A DNA stretch of 64,000 nt from Anaerolineales bacterium (GTDB lineage: Bacteria > Chloroflexota > Anaerolineae > Anaerolineales > Villigracilaceae). Location of the stretch: positions 668,084 through 732,083 of the forward strand of contig JAEURJ010000023.1 of NCBI GenBank assembly GCA_016789305.1. Reading direction: 5' to 3'. Every line of letters starts with the position of its first letter. The stretch's first letter is position 1. Below are positions 42,861 through 51,335 of the stretch, in pieces. The translations under genes and the position numbers were made by a program. A model generated the notes under the pieces. The model made no database searches. It was not told the DNA's origin and saw only the letters and a program-made list of their open reading frames with translations.

Positions 42861-45548
42861 ATGACCAAACAGGAATTGCCGAAAGCGTATGATTTCAAAT
42901 CCACCGAGCCGCGCATTTATGCGATGTGGGAGGCGGGTGGATTCTTCAAGCCGCATAACGACCCCAACAAACCGAATTTCGACCCGAATGTAAAACCGTT
43001 CGTCATCGCGATCCCCCCGCCGAATGTGACAGGTGAACTGCACATCGGTCATGCCATGTTTGTCAGTGTCGAAGATCTGATGACTCGCTATCATCGCATG
43101 AAAGGGTTTTCCACATTATGGGTGCCGGGCACCGATCATGCGGGCATCGCCACTCAGCTCATGGTGGAACGTGATCTATTAAAAACTGAGGAAGTGACTC
43201 GCGAAGAAATTGGCCGCGAAGAATTTCTCAAACGCACCTGGGAATGGAAACGTAAATATGGCGGGATGATCACGAATCAGATTCGTCGACTTGGCGCCTC
43301 CTGTGATTGGGATCGCGAACGCTTCACTCTAGACGAAGGCCTGAGCCGGGCAGTTCGAGAGGCATTTGTGCGCCTCTACGAAAAGGGACTGATCTATCGC
43401 GGCCCGCGCTTGATCAACTGGTCGCCGGGACTCAAGACTGCTGTATCCGACCTTGAAGTGGAGTACAGCGAAGAGAATGCGAATTTATATTATTTCAAAT
43501 ATATGCTTGCGGGTTCAGACGAATTCATCCCTGTAGCGACCATCCGTCCCGAAACGATTCTCGGAGATACCGCTGTGGCAGTCCATCCGGAGGATGAACG
43601 CTTCAAGAAATTCATCGGCAAGAAAGTGATCGTGCCAATCCTCGGACGTGAAATTCCGGTGATCGCCGATGAATATGTCAGCATGGAGTTTGGGACCGGC
43701 GCCTTGAAGATCACGCCCGGACATGACCCGAACGATTATGCCATCGCGCAGCGTCACAACCTGCCGATCATCTCGATGCTGGATGTATCAGCGAAGGTGA
43801 ATGAAAACGGCGGCAAGTACCAGGGTCAGGACCGGTTCGATGCGCGCAAGGCATTATGGAATGACATGAAGGAAGCCGGTCTCGTCATCAAGACCGAACC
43901 GTATCGCACGACCATCCCACGTTCGCAGCGCGGCGGGGAAATTGTCGAGCCGATGATCTCGGAGCAATGGTTCGTGAAAATCGAAACGCTTGCAAAGGCC
44001 GGGTTGGATGTGGTGCGCGATGGACGGATCAAGATCGTGCCGGAACGTTTTGAAAAGACTTATTACAACTGGTTGGAGAATATCAAGGATTGGTGTATCA
44101 GCCGCCAGTTGTGGTGGGGACATCGCATTCCTGTGTGGTATTGCCCCGATAATCACATGACCGTTGCACGCGAGGATCCAACGCAATGTGCCACCTGCGG
44201 ATCAAAGGAAATTCGTCAGGATGACGATGTATTGGATACATGGTTCTCTTCCGGTTTGTGGCCGTTCTCGACGTTGGGTTGGCCCGAGCAAACACCGGAT
44301 TTGAAATATTTCTATCCCACTTCCTACATGGAAACGGGCTATGACATTTTGTTTTTCTGGGTGGCGCGCATGATCATGAGCGGACTCGAATATACCGGCG
44401 AGCCGCCATTTCATACCGTGTACCTGCACGGACTCGTCCGCGATGAGCACGGACATAAAATGTCGAAGACCAAAGGCAACGTGATCGATCCATTGATCAT
44501 CATGGATGATCTTGGCACGGATGCGCTTCGCTTCACACTGTTGGTGGGCTCCACGCCCGGCAATGACACGAACGTGGGCGTGAAGAAAGTGGAGGCCAAT
44601 CGCAATTTTGCAAACAAGATTTGGAACGCAGGTCGCTTCGTGATCAATGCGATTGATGGTTTGCAATCCGCGGACAAGCTCGGTGACTATACCCTTGCTG
44701 ATTCGTGGATCTGGGCACGTCTACAGGGACTCGTCCGCGATGTGGAACGACAATTTCAGAACTTCCAATACGGGCAGGCAGGTCAGCAAATCTATGATTT
44801 CATCTGGTCTGATTTTGCGGATTGGTACGTGGAGATTGCCAAGCAGGAACTCGCCGAAGGCGGTCCTCGGGCTGCCCGTGCCGCAGATACGCTGGCGCGC
44901 GTATTCGATATGTCTTTGCGCTTGCTTCATCCCTTTACGCCATTTGTGACCGAAGAAGTATGGGGTCATTTGCATCATGCCCTGCGCGAGTCGCCGTTGA
45001 AGGACATCTGTAAAGATTGGCCGGACGCGTTGATCGTGGCAAAGTTCCCTGAGCCTCGCGATGTTGAAGATTGGGAGACGCCCAAATTGGATGAGTTCGC
45101 CATGTTGCAGGAGATTATCCGCTCGATCCGCAACCTGCGCGCGGAAAAGAACGTCAGCCCGGCAAAGAAACTGGCCGCTCAATTTTCCGCAGGTGATAAA
45201 TTTGATTTGCTTCAAAGTCAATCGGGCATTATCTCTTCTCTCGCCAATTTGAATCCCGAGGAAGTGAAATTCGAAAAATCGCTGAAGAAAAAGACGGAAG
45301 ATGCGGTTGCCCTCGTGGTTGGTTCTGTGGAAGTGTATATTCCGCTGGCTGGCATGGTGGATGTAGCCAACGAAAAGGCCCGTCTTGAAAAAGAACTTAA
45401 GGAAGCTGAGTCTCATATTCAACAGCTTGAAAATCTCCTTGGTGGCGATTTCGCAAACAAGGCCCCTGCCGCATTGATTGCGAAAGAACGCGAGAAATTA
45501 GCTGCATATAAAGATACAGCTGAAAAGATCAAGGCGCAATTGAAATAA
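42861..45548 (+). CDS. valS: Valyl-tRNA synthetase
   Basis: 895 residues. Class I synthetase charging tRNA-Val. HIGH motif in PPPNVTGELHIGHAMFVS near residue 55, the editing domain with FGTGALKITPGHDPNDYAIAQRH, a cysteine-containing insert (CPDNH...CATC), KMSKS loop as HKMSKTKGNVIDP near 533, and a C-terminal coiled coil ANEKARLEKELKEAESHIQQ typical of ValRS. AAGGAG precedes the ATG. Controlled by the T-box leader. A tRNA-Val gene lies at 58.1 kb. Confidence 0.97.
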   Translation: MTKQELPKAYDFKSTEPRIYAMWEAGGFFKPHNDPNKPNFDPNVKPFVIAIPPPNVTGELHIGHAMFVSVEDLMTRYHRMKGFSTLWVPGTDHAGIATQLMVERDLLKTEEVTREEIGREEFLKRTWEWKRKYGGMITNQIRRLGASCDWDRERFTLDEGLSRAVREAFVRLYEKGLIYRGPRLINWSPGLKTAVSDLEVEYSEENANLYYFKYMLAGSDEFIPVATIRPETILGDTAVAVHPEDERFKKFIGKKVIVPILGREIPVIADEYVSMEFGTGALKITPGHDPNDYAIAQRHNLPIISMLDVSAKVNENGGKYQGQDRFDARKALWNDMKEAGLVIKTEPYRTTIPRSQRGGEIVEPMISEQWFVKIETLAKAGLDVVRDGRIKIVPERFEKTYYNWLENIKDWCISRQLWWGHRIPVWYCPDNHMTVAREDPTQCATCGSKEIRQDDDVLDTWFSSGLWPFSTLGWPEQTPDLKYFYPTSYMETGYDILFFWVARMIMSGLEYTGEPPFHTVYLHGLVRDEHGHKMSKTKGNVIDPLIIMDDLGTDALRFTLLVGSTPGNDTNVGVKKVEANRNFANKIWNAGRFVINAIDGLQSADKLGDYTLADSWIWARLQGLVRDVERQFQNFQYGQAGQQIYDFIWSDFADWYVEIAKQELAEGGPRAARAADTLARVFDMSLRLLHPFTPFVTEEVWGHLHHALRESPLKDICKDWPDALIVAKFPEPRDVEDWETPKLDEFAMLQEIIRSIRNLRAEKNVSPAKKLAAQFSAGDKFDLLQSQSGIISSLANLNPEEVKFEKSLKKKTEDAVALVVGSVEVYIPLAGMVDVANEKARLEKELKEAESHIQQLENLLGGDFANKAPAALIAKEREKLAAYKDTAEKIKAQLK

Positions 45549-45559
45549 TTGCAAGTAAA

Positions 45560-45597
45560 GACCTCCGAGTTCGTCAAGAACTCGGAGGTCTGGTTTT
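45560..45597 (+). terminator. Terminator of valS
   Basis: 13-bp stem GACCTCCGAGTTC / GAACTCGGAGGTC with a 5-base loop, followed by TGGTTTT. It begins 12 bases after the valS stop codon. Confidence 0.85.
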
Positions 45598-45740
45598 AAG
45601 TTGTTTGATAAATAATCATTGATGTGTAATTAGAAAGGTGATAAACCCACCTTGAATTGACGACATACGTCACTAAACCTTCTCCATGGCTTCAGGTATC
45701 TTTGAAGCCGCAAAAAAATATATTCAATGGAGAAACCATC

Positions 45741-45932
45741 ATGACCATGAAAATTCAAGACGACTGCATCGCCTGTGGCGCATGCCTGCCCGAATGCCCC
45801 ACCGAATCCATCACCGAAGGCGACGGCATTTTATACGTCATTGACCAGACCACTTGTGTGGAATGCGAAGGCCATCACGACTCACCGAAGTGCGTTTCCG
45901 TTTGCCCAGTGGATTGCATCGTCAAAGCATAA
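45741..45932 (+). CDS. 2[4Fe-4S] ferredoxin (YfhL-type)
   Basis: 63 residues from the ATG at 45741 (or 45747). AATGGAGA precedes it, so the longer extension upstream is rejected. Two cluster motifs: C-IA-C-GA-C-LPE-C-P, and C-VE-C followed by an eight-residue insert EGHHDSPK then C-VSV-C-P. This insert is seen in YfhL-like bacterial ferredoxins. A small electron carrier; the partner is unknown. Lies between valS and the FMN riboswitch. Confidence 0.9.
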   Translation: MTMKIQDDCIACGACLPECPTESITEGDGILYVIDQTTCVECEGHHDSPKCVSVCPVDCIVKA

Positions 45933-45979
45933 TTGCGTGATTGTGCCCATGTGGGTATAATCCGCTCACAACTTAATAA

Positions 45980-46131
45980 CCTTCGGGGCAGGGTGCAATT
46001 CCCGATCGGTGGTAAAGCCCACGAGCCTCTTTGGGCAGTGACAGTTTCTCCGTTGAGAAACAGGCGCCGCAAAAAGCAAGCATGATCCGGTGGAATTCCG
46101 GAGCCGACAGTATAGTCTGGATAGAAGAAGG
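45980..46131 (+). ncRNA. FMN riboswitch (RFN element)
   Basis: The hallmark blocks are all present: CTTCGGGGCAGGGTG, AATTCCCGATCGGTGGTAAA, GCCCACGAGC, TGATCCGGTGGAATTCCGGA and GCCGACAGTATAGTCTGGAT followed by GAAGAAGG. Usual order and spacing. It precedes the riboflavin-type ABC transporter genes. Confidence 0.95.
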
Positions 46132-46173
46132 TAAAACGACACGACCCACGCTGGTCTTTGTGTTGATTCACGC

Positions 46174-46204
46174 CCCGAAAACGATTCTTGTTTTCGGGTT
46201 TTTT
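46174..46204 (+). terminator. Terminator of the FMN riboswitch
   Basis: CCCGAAAAC-GATTCTT-GTTTTCGGG then six T. It is the likely expression platform, stopping transcription when FMN is bound. Confidence 0.85.
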
Positions 46205-46305
46205 CTTGGACGTGATTCACGCATCAGACTCCGCTCCGGCCTGTCTCTGCGCCCCGAAACTTAAGTGTAGCGAGGCGCTTTTTGTTTGCAATCGCTCTCG
46301 TCGCC

Positions 46306-46323
46306 GTCCTCGGCGCCGAGGAC
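46306..46323. promoter_or_regulatory. Loopless 18-bp palindrome before the permease start
   Basis: GTCCTCGGC directly followed by GCCGAGGAC, ending 16 bases before the permease ATG. It could mask the translation start or bind a dimeric regulator. It lies downstream of the riboswitch terminator. Confidence 0.4.
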
Positions 46324-46339
46324 AGCGCCCAGAGCATAC

Positions 46340-47110
46340 ATGACCATGAAACCATCCTTCACACGCTGGCTCGGACTCATCTCCATCCTCCTCGGCATCA
46401 TTGCCTGGGACCTGATCGTGCGCGTCAGCGGCCTGCCGAAATTTATCCTCCCTTCCCCGATGGATGTATGGACTCGTTTGCTTAAATCCCTTGCAGATGG
46501 AAGTTTGTTGCTGCATACCGGGTATACCTTGATCGAAATTATTCTTGGTTTATTCTTCGGTGTGTGCTTTGCAACGGTCATCGGATATTTGCTGGCGAAG
46601 TCCCGTTCGCTTGAAAAAATAGTATCACCCTATCTGGTGGCGAGTCAGGCGATCCCAATTGTTGCAGTGGCTCCGTTGTTGATTCTTTGGTTTGGCTCGG
46701 GCATTGCATCCAAAGTATTGATCTGTTCGTTGATCGTGTTCTTTCCGGTGCTGGTCAACACGGTGGTTGGAGTCCGCGCTGTGCAGCCAGTTTTATATGA
46801 CCTGATGAATTCAGTCCGCGCGACACGCTGGCAGATTTTGTTCAATCTGGAATTGCCGGCATCCTTGCCGGTTTTGCTGGGCGGGTTGCGCATCGGCGCA
46901 ACATTATCCGTGATCGGCGCCATCGTGGGCGAACTGGTCGATGCAAAGAACGGACTTGGCTTTTTGCTGAAGGTCGGGGATTTTCAGTACGATACGTCCA
47001 TGGTGTTTGTTGCGGTGTTCATGCTGGTTTCATTGGCGCTATGTTTATATGGGGTTGTGACATTGCTGGAAAGAAGATTTTTGAAGTGGCAAAATCGTTT
47101 GGACGTTTAA
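46340..47110 (+). CDS. ribX: Riboflavin-type ABC transporter permease
   Basis: 256 residues from the ATG at 46340 (a second ATG lies two codons later). Six-helix permease of the SsuC/TauC family: WDLIVRVSGLPKFILPSPMDVWTRLL, GYLLAKSRSLEKIVSPYLVASQAIPIVAVAPLLILWFG, then the ATPase contact loop with YDLMNSVRATRWQILFNLELPASLPVLLGGLRIGA. The FMN riboswitch upstream and the NMT1-type binding protein downstream match the RibXY system known in Chloroflexus, so riboflavin (or a precursor) is the likely substrate. Confidence 0.85.
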   Translation: MTMKPSFTRWLGLISILLGIIAWDLIVRVSGLPKFILPSPMDVWTRLLKSLADGSLLLHTGYTLIEIILGLFFGVCFATVIGYLLAKSRSLEKIVSPYLVASQAIPIVAVAPLLILWFGSGIASKVLICSLIVFFPVLVNTVVGVRAVQPVLYDLMNSVRATRWQILFNLELPASLPVLLGGLRIGATLSVIGAIVGELVDAKNGLGFLLKVGDFQYDTSMVFVAVFMLVSLALCLYGVVTLLERRFLKWQNRLDV

Positions 47111-47135
47111 ACGTTATAACGTTAAGGAGAAATCA

Positions 47136-48110
47136 ATGTTGAAGAAATTAGTTTTGCTCATGCTTGGGTTGACACTTGGCCTTTCGGCCTGTGGCAATTT
47201 ACCGGTTAAGAACGAAGCGTTGACCCACATCCGCCTGCCGATGGGCTACATCGCGAATATCCAATATGCGCCATTTTATGTTGCGATTGAAAAAGGGTAT
47301 TTCAAGGATGCCGGGATCGAGATCGAATTTGATTATTCGTTTGAAACTGATGGTGTGAAGTTGGTGGGCGTGGGTGAATTGCCGTTTGCCGTGGTTTCCG
47401 GTGAACAAGTACTGCTTGCCCGCGCACAGGACGTGCCGGTGACGTACGTTGCCGCATGGTATCAGCAGTATCCGATTTCTGTGGTTGCGAAAAGCGATGC
47501 GAATATTTCAAAGGTCGAAGATCTGAAAGGCAAGACCATTGGCCTGCCGGGTTTGTTTGGCGCCAATTATGTTGGGCTGCGTGCGTTATTGTTCTCTGCC
47601 GGTTTGACCGAATCAGACGTGACCCTGGAAGAGATCGGTTTCAATCAGGTCGAGTTGATGGCGGCTGGCAAACAGGACATCATTGTTGGATATGCCGCGA
47701 ACGAACCGATTCAGTTGAAGGCGCAAGGTGTTGATGTGACTGAATTGCGCGTGGCAGATTCGGTCCAGCTTGCATCGAACGGCCTGCTTGCCAGCGAAAA
47801 AGTGATTCAGGAAAATCCCGAACTGGTAAAACGTTTTGTCGGTGCGTTTTTGAAAGGGTTGCAATATACAATTGATAATCCTGATGATGCATATACCTTG
47901 AGCGAAACTTACATTCCAAACTTTGCTGATCTCGATGAAAAAGTTCAAAAGGATATTTTGAATATATCCATCGAGCAATGGCGGGCCGATCATCTTGGAT
48001 ATTCAGATCCGCAGGCCTGGGAGAACATGCAGAATGTTTTACTGGAGATGGGATTGATCACTGAAAAAATGGATCTGAGCAAAGCGTTCACGAACGAATT
48101 CATTCCGTAA
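47136..48110 (+). CDS. ribY: Riboflavin-type ABC transporter binding lipoprotein (NMT1/THI5-like)
   Basis: 324 residues. Lipoprotein signal MLKKLVLLMLGLTLGLSAC. Mature part is a class II binding fold with IQYAPFYVAIEKGYFKDAGIEIEF, VGVGELPFAVVSGEQVLLARAQDVPVTYVAAWYQ and GLFGANYVGLRALLFSAG. This is the NMT1/SsuA group that binds thiamine precursors, sulfonates or, as RibY, riboflavin. The riboswitch favours riboflavin. Its TAAGGAG ribosome-binding site is clear. Confidence 0.87.
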   Translation: MLKKLVLLMLGLTLGLSACGNLPVKNEALTHIRLPMGYIANIQYAPFYVAIEKGYFKDAGIEIEFDYSFETDGVKLVGVGELPFAVVSGEQVLLARAQDVPVTYVAAWYQQYPISVVAKSDANISKVEDLKGKTIGLPGLFGANYVGLRALLFSAGLTESDVTLEEIGFNQVELMAAGKQDIIVGYAANEPIQLKAQGVDVTELRVADSVQLASNGLLASEKVIQENPELVKRFVGAFLKGLQYTIDNPDDAYTLSETYIPNFADLDEKVQKDILNISIEQWRADHLGYSDPQAWENMQNVLLEMGLITEKMDLSKAFTNEFIP

Positions 48111-48114
48111 TCAC

Positions 48115-48161
48115 GTAGGGGCGGGGTCTCCCCGCCCTGGGCGAGGAAACCTCGCCCCTAC
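48115..48161. repeat. Y-shaped palindromic repeat between ribY and the ATPase gene
   Basis: Outer stem GTAG / CTAC with two hairpins: GGGCGGGG-TCT-CCCCGCCC, one T, and GGGCGAGG-AAA-CCTCGCCC. The same layout (outer stem, two triloop hairpins, first loop TCT) as at 9833 and 54301. It could also act as an intra-operon stop or stabiliser. Confidence 0.6.
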
Positions 48162-48170
48162 AATGATAAT

Positions 48171-48917
48171 ATGCCGACCAAACCCATCCTCACTGTAAAA
48201 GACCTCAACGTTGTCTTCCCCGATAACAACGGCGGACTTCACGTGCTCGAAAACATTTCATTCGAAGTCTGTCCGCGCGATTTTATTTGTTTTCTGGGTC
48301 CATCGGGTTCTGGCAAGACAACTTTATTGCGTGTGTTGGCTGGTTTGTTGAATCCCTCTTCTGGAAATGTGCATTTTATAAGACATCAGCAGCCGAAGAT
48401 CGGCATGGTCTTTCAACAAGCCAACCTGATGCCCTGGCGCACGGTAATGGATAACATAAAACTTCCGCTGGAGTTGGAAGGGGTGAGCGATGCAAAGGCG
48501 AAGGTCAAGGCGCAGGAGATGATCGAGTTGGTTGGCTTGCGCGGATTCGAAGACTCATGGCCGCGGGATCTTTCCGGCGGCATGGCCCAGCGTGTGGGAA
48601 TCGCACGCGCGCTCATTCATGACCCGGACCTACTCCTGCTCGATGAGCCTTTTGGCTCGCTGGATGCGATCACCCGCGAACGCATGTGGACGGAGCTTTC
48701 ACGCATCTGGCAGGCCAAACAAAAGACGGTCATCATGGTGACTCATTCGATCAATGAATCGCTGTTTCTCGCAGACAGGGTTTTGGTGTTGACCCAACGA
48801 CCTGGAAAAGTGAAATTTGATCTGGGAGTGGACCTGCCCCGCCCGCGAAAAGATGACATCCGATATACGCCACATTTCGGAAAGCTGGCGCGCAAGCTGA
48901 GAGAGACAATCGAATAA
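48171..48917 (+). CDS. ABC transporter ATP-binding protein of the riboflavin-type system
   Basis: 248 residues. Walker A GPSGSGKTT near residue 44, Q-loop VFQQANLMPWRTV, signature LSGGMAQRVGIARAL, Walker B LLLLDEPFGSLD, switch His in VTHSINESLFLADRV. It is of the SsuB/TauB type and fits the preceding permease. Many RibXY loci lack a dedicated ATPase gene, so its presence here is useful. Confidence 0.88.
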   Translation: MPTKPILTVKDLNVVFPDNNGGLHVLENISFEVCPRDFICFLGPSGSGKTTLLRVLAGLLNPSSGNVHFIRHQQPKIGMVFQQANLMPWRTVMDNIKLPLELEGVSDAKAKVKAQEMIELVGLRGFEDSWPRDLSGGMAQRVGIARALIHDPDLLLLDEPFGSLDAITRERMWTELSRIWQAKQKTVIMVTHSINESLFLADRVLVLTQRPGKVKFDLGVDLPRPRKDDIRYTPHFGKLARKLRETIE

Positions 48918-48920
48918 TAA

Positions 48921-48950
48921 AAATCCTTCGGCTTTTTCAGCGAAGGATTT
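48921..48950. terminator. Bidirectional terminator
   Basis: AAATCCTTCG / CGAAGGATTT with a 10-base loop, between the convergent genes ending at 48917 and 48957. Confidence 0.7.
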
Positions 48951-48956
48951 CTTGTT

Positions 48957-49433
48957 TTATCCAAATGCATCGACAATTTCCTGTCTGTGCTTCCCGTAGT
49001 CGCGGATAAGCGAGTCCACACAGCGGGCGGTGGTAGCGGGATTACCGCGGTAGTGGACGACGCCGGTATCCAGTTCCCATTCACTTTCGGGGATCGTTCT
49101 TAAATAGGCAGTCAAAACCTCGTAAGTGGATTTGATCTCTTTTGATAATTCTTCACGGTTTGTGGATGGGAATTGAAGGAGAAACTTTCCGTTGATTTTT
49201 CGGTAATCGTTGGTGCCATCGTAAAAGTAAAAAGGTTCGGCGCCTTCGCGTAGGGCGCTACAGCCCGCCAGTGTTATTCTGTTCCAGCCGATAAAATGTG
49301 CGGCGATGTCGCGCGGGGTCCAGTCGCCAAGGGTGGCGAGAAATTTTTCGGAGGCCAGACCGGCCAGCGTGTCCATGAAAGAGGCGTAGGCGGTTTCCAG
49401 ATCGGCAAGTTGTTTGTCGCGAGAGTCAAACAT
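48957..49433 (-). CDS. ClbS/DfsB-type four-helix protein
   Basis: 158 residues. DinB-like helical bundle of the ClbS/DfsB family: LADLETAYASFMDTLAGL, DWTPRDIAAHFIGWNRITLAG, PFYFYDGTNDYRKINGKF, and SLIRDYGKHRQEIVDAFG. His in the second helix and the late HRQEI segment are the usual metal-site region. In gut bacteria ClbS detoxifies colibactin; in soil bacteria such proteins are of unknown substrate. Confidence 0.75.
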   Translation of the reverse strand: MFDSRDKQLADLETAYASFMDTLAGLASEKFLATLGDWTPRDIAAHFIGWNRITLAGCSALREGAEPFYFYDGTNDYRKINGKFLLQFPSTNREELSKEIKSTYEVLTAYLRTIPESEWELDTGVVHYRGNPATTARCVDSLIRDYGKHRQEIVDAFG

Positions 49434-49443
49434 GGTAGCTCCT

Positions 49444-49806
49444 TTATTTCATCAAGGATTGTAGTTTTTTCGGCGCGATCAATTTCCAGGCGTCATGAAT
49501 GAACGATGTCAACTCCTCATCGTTGATCTGGCTGAGTTCGATGCCCACCCAGCCGCGGACTCCCACATAAGGCGGATAAAAGAATTTCTCTGGAAATGAT
49601 TCAATCAAAGCAGGCTGCAAGCCGGGCGCCACGGGAATCCAAACTGCGGTGTGACCGTCGTTGTGATGGTTATTCGCGAACATTACGAAAACCTTTTTGC
49701 CGACAAAGAACGTGGGCTCGCCATGTGAGGTTTTTTCCGTGCTTTCAGGGAGTGAAGCACAAATGCGGCGGACACGTTCGAGATGATTTCCTTGAGGACC
49801 TGTCAT
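49444..49806 (-). CDS. MmcQ/YjbR family protein
   Basis: 120 residues from the ATG at 49806, which overlaps the previous stop by ATGA; the longer frame upstream is rejected. YjbR/CyaY-like fold: LERVRRICASLPESTEKTSHGEPTFFVGKKVFVMF, AVWIPVAPGLQPALIE, and VGVRGWVGIELSQINDEELTSFIHDAWKLIAPKKL. Possibly DNA-binding; function not settled. Same operon as DUF1697 and the DUF985 cupin. Confidence 0.85.
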   Translation of the reverse strand: MTGPQGNHLERVRRICASLPESTEKTSHGEPTFFVGKKVFVMFANNHHNDGHTAVWIPVAPGLQPALIESFPEKFFYPPYVGVRGWVGIELSQINDEELTSFIHDAWKLIAPKKLQSLMK

Positions 49807-50327
49807 GAATATTTTTCGGCCATCCTTTGGATGGTGTTGATGCCGCGAAAGGTTGCGCGCCTGCCGATTATTTTTTCGAAGGCCGCGTTCGAAAATTTTG
49901 ATTCGCTTTGTTTGATCTGACAAAGCCAGTAAACCTCGCGCCCGTGGACGTGAAAATCGTCGATCTCATTTTTGTAGGTCATCAACTTTTTGACGGCAAC
50001 TTCATCAAGTGGTTCGGCAATGAAGGCGACGTTCAACGCCTCGCCCTTTGCTTTGAACGGTTTATATTTTGCAACATCGGCTACTTCGTCGGGGGTGCGC
50101 AGGAAGGTGGTTACTTCATATTTCAAGGTCTCAAGTAATTTTGATTCTATTTTCTTTTCCAGCTTGGCCGCATCTTTTGCGGAGGTTTCAAAGATGACGT
50201 TGCCGCTGGCGATGAAAGTTTCCACGTTTGAAAAACCAAGCGACTCGAAATGTTTTTTCAATTCATCCATCTTGACGTTGTGTCCGCCGACGTTGATCGC
50301 GCGCAGGAAGGCAATGTATTTGGTCAT
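49803..50327 (-). CDS. DUF1697 family protein
   Basis: 174 residues from MTKYIAFLRAINVGGHNVKM, the standard start of this family. Then come GFSNVETFIASGNVIFET, VTTFLRTPDEVADV, and the closing RATFRGINTIQRMAEKY. Structure known for relatives but function unknown. Start overlaps the cupin stop by TAATG; end overlaps the YjbR start by ATGA. Confidence 0.9.
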   Translation of the reverse strand: MTKYIAFLRAINVGGHNVKMDELKKHFESLGFSNVETFIASGNVIFETSAKDAAKLEKKIESKLLETLKYEVTTFLRTPDEVADVAKYKPFKAKGEALNVAFIAEPLDEVAVKKLMTYKNEIDDFHVHGREVYWLCQIKQSESKFSNAAFEKIIGRRATFRGINTIQRMAEKYS

Positions 50328-50839
50328 TAAGAGGCGAATCCTTTCGGCATGTGAATCTCGTTCGTGTTGATGCCCAGCTTTCGGATGTCGTCGATGCGGT
50401 CTGGATATTGATCCAGCAGTTGTTGTTGAGTCCCGCCTTCGAACATGTCGCCGGTGAAGCCGGGTGCGACTGTGCATCCGAATAACGAATACACGCCTCC
50501 CTCCACCATGTGACCTGCCTGCCAGACCCCGGCGGGGATCACAAACTGAACCAGTGAGTCACTGCCGAGGATGACATCCTTGCTGGAGCCATCGGGGTAA
50601 AGCAACACCAGCCGCAGCGGATCGCCGCCATAAAAATGCCAGACTTCATCCGCGGTCAATCTGTGAAATAAAGAAAGGCTGCGCGGTTCGTCGCAATACA
50701 TGCCGATCATGGCGGTGCCGTGCGGTTTGCCGTTTTCAAACTCCGTTGCAGACCGATACGTGCTGACGAAGAACGTCCCTTCGGCGGGCAATGGCTGGAA
50801 GTTGTAATGTTCGATGAGGGATTTGATTTTGGGATGCAT
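50327..50839 (-). CDS. DUF985 cupin protein
   Basis: 170 residues. The DUF985/cupin_5 pattern is seen: LIEHYNFQPLPAEGTFFVSTYRS, SLFHRLTADEVWHFYGGDPLRLVLLYPDG, VIPAGVWQAGHMVEGGVYSLFGCTVAPGF. His and Glu in FHRLTADEVWHF are the likely metal ligands. Function not established. It is coupled to DUF1697. Confidence 0.87.
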   Translation of the reverse strand: MHPKIKSLIEHYNFQPLPAEGTFFVSTYRSATEFENGKPHGTAMIGMYCDEPRSLSLFHRLTADEVWHFYGGDPLRLVLLYPDGSSKDVILGSDSLVQFVIPAGVWQAGHMVEGGVYSLFGCTVAPGFTGDMFEGGTQQQLLDQYPDRIDDIRKLGINTNEIHMPKGFAS

Positions 50840-50845
50840 GAGATT

Positions 50846-51292
50846 TTATTTCTTTGCAGATTTCAACGCGGCATCGACTTCGTCGAGATGTTCGTTGCGG
50901 TGCAGTCCGCGGACCACCCAGCGCTTGTTGTAGTTGAAAATTTCTTCCAATAAATTTTTCGGATATTCTTCGAGACGTTTATCCAGCTCTTCGCAGGTTT
51001 CGATGGCAATGCGCGCCGCTTCACGCGCAGGGACGGCTGTCCACAGCGGAAGAGAGAGGTCGTTTACAACAATGTCGATCTGAGGGATGAATAACTTGCC
51101 GTCCTTCGCGGTCATATCCAGCACATACGCCACGCGCCGTTCCCAAAAGGCGATGTGCGCGAGAGCAATCGATACGGTCCAATGCTCGCCGACGCGGGTT
51201 TGCATTTCTGCGTCAGTGAGACTGGCGGCTAGTTTTTTGATTCGTTCGGTGGAAGCGCGGTTGAGTTCGGCGTAGTTTGGGTCGAGGGACAA
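50846..51292 (-). CDS. DinB-like / maleylpyruvate isomerase N-terminal type protein
   Basis: 148 residues, helical bundle. The segment VGEHWTVSIALAHIAFWERRVAYVLDM corresponds to the metal helix of DinB/MDMPI proteins with its His; RWVVRGLHRNEHLDEVDAAL near the end supplies two further His. Such proteins often act with a low-molecular-weight thiol. Six bases upstream of the cupin gene on the same strand, GGAGGAG before the start. Confidence 0.75.
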   Translation of the reverse strand: MSLDPNYAELNRASTERIKKLAASLTDAEMQTRVGEHWTVSIALAHIAFWERRVAYVLDMTAKDGKLFIPQIDIVVNDLSLPLWTAVPAREAARIAIETCEELDKRLEEYPKNLLEEIFNYNKRWVVRGLHRNEHLDEVDAALKSAKK

Positions 51293-51335
51293 GGGGGACT
51301 CCTCCTTAAATTGAGTTGTAAATTATTAAATGAAA

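Noticed and set aside
44721..45422. 233-residue minus-strand frame within valS
   Set aside because: Antisense to valS; no signal of independent expression.
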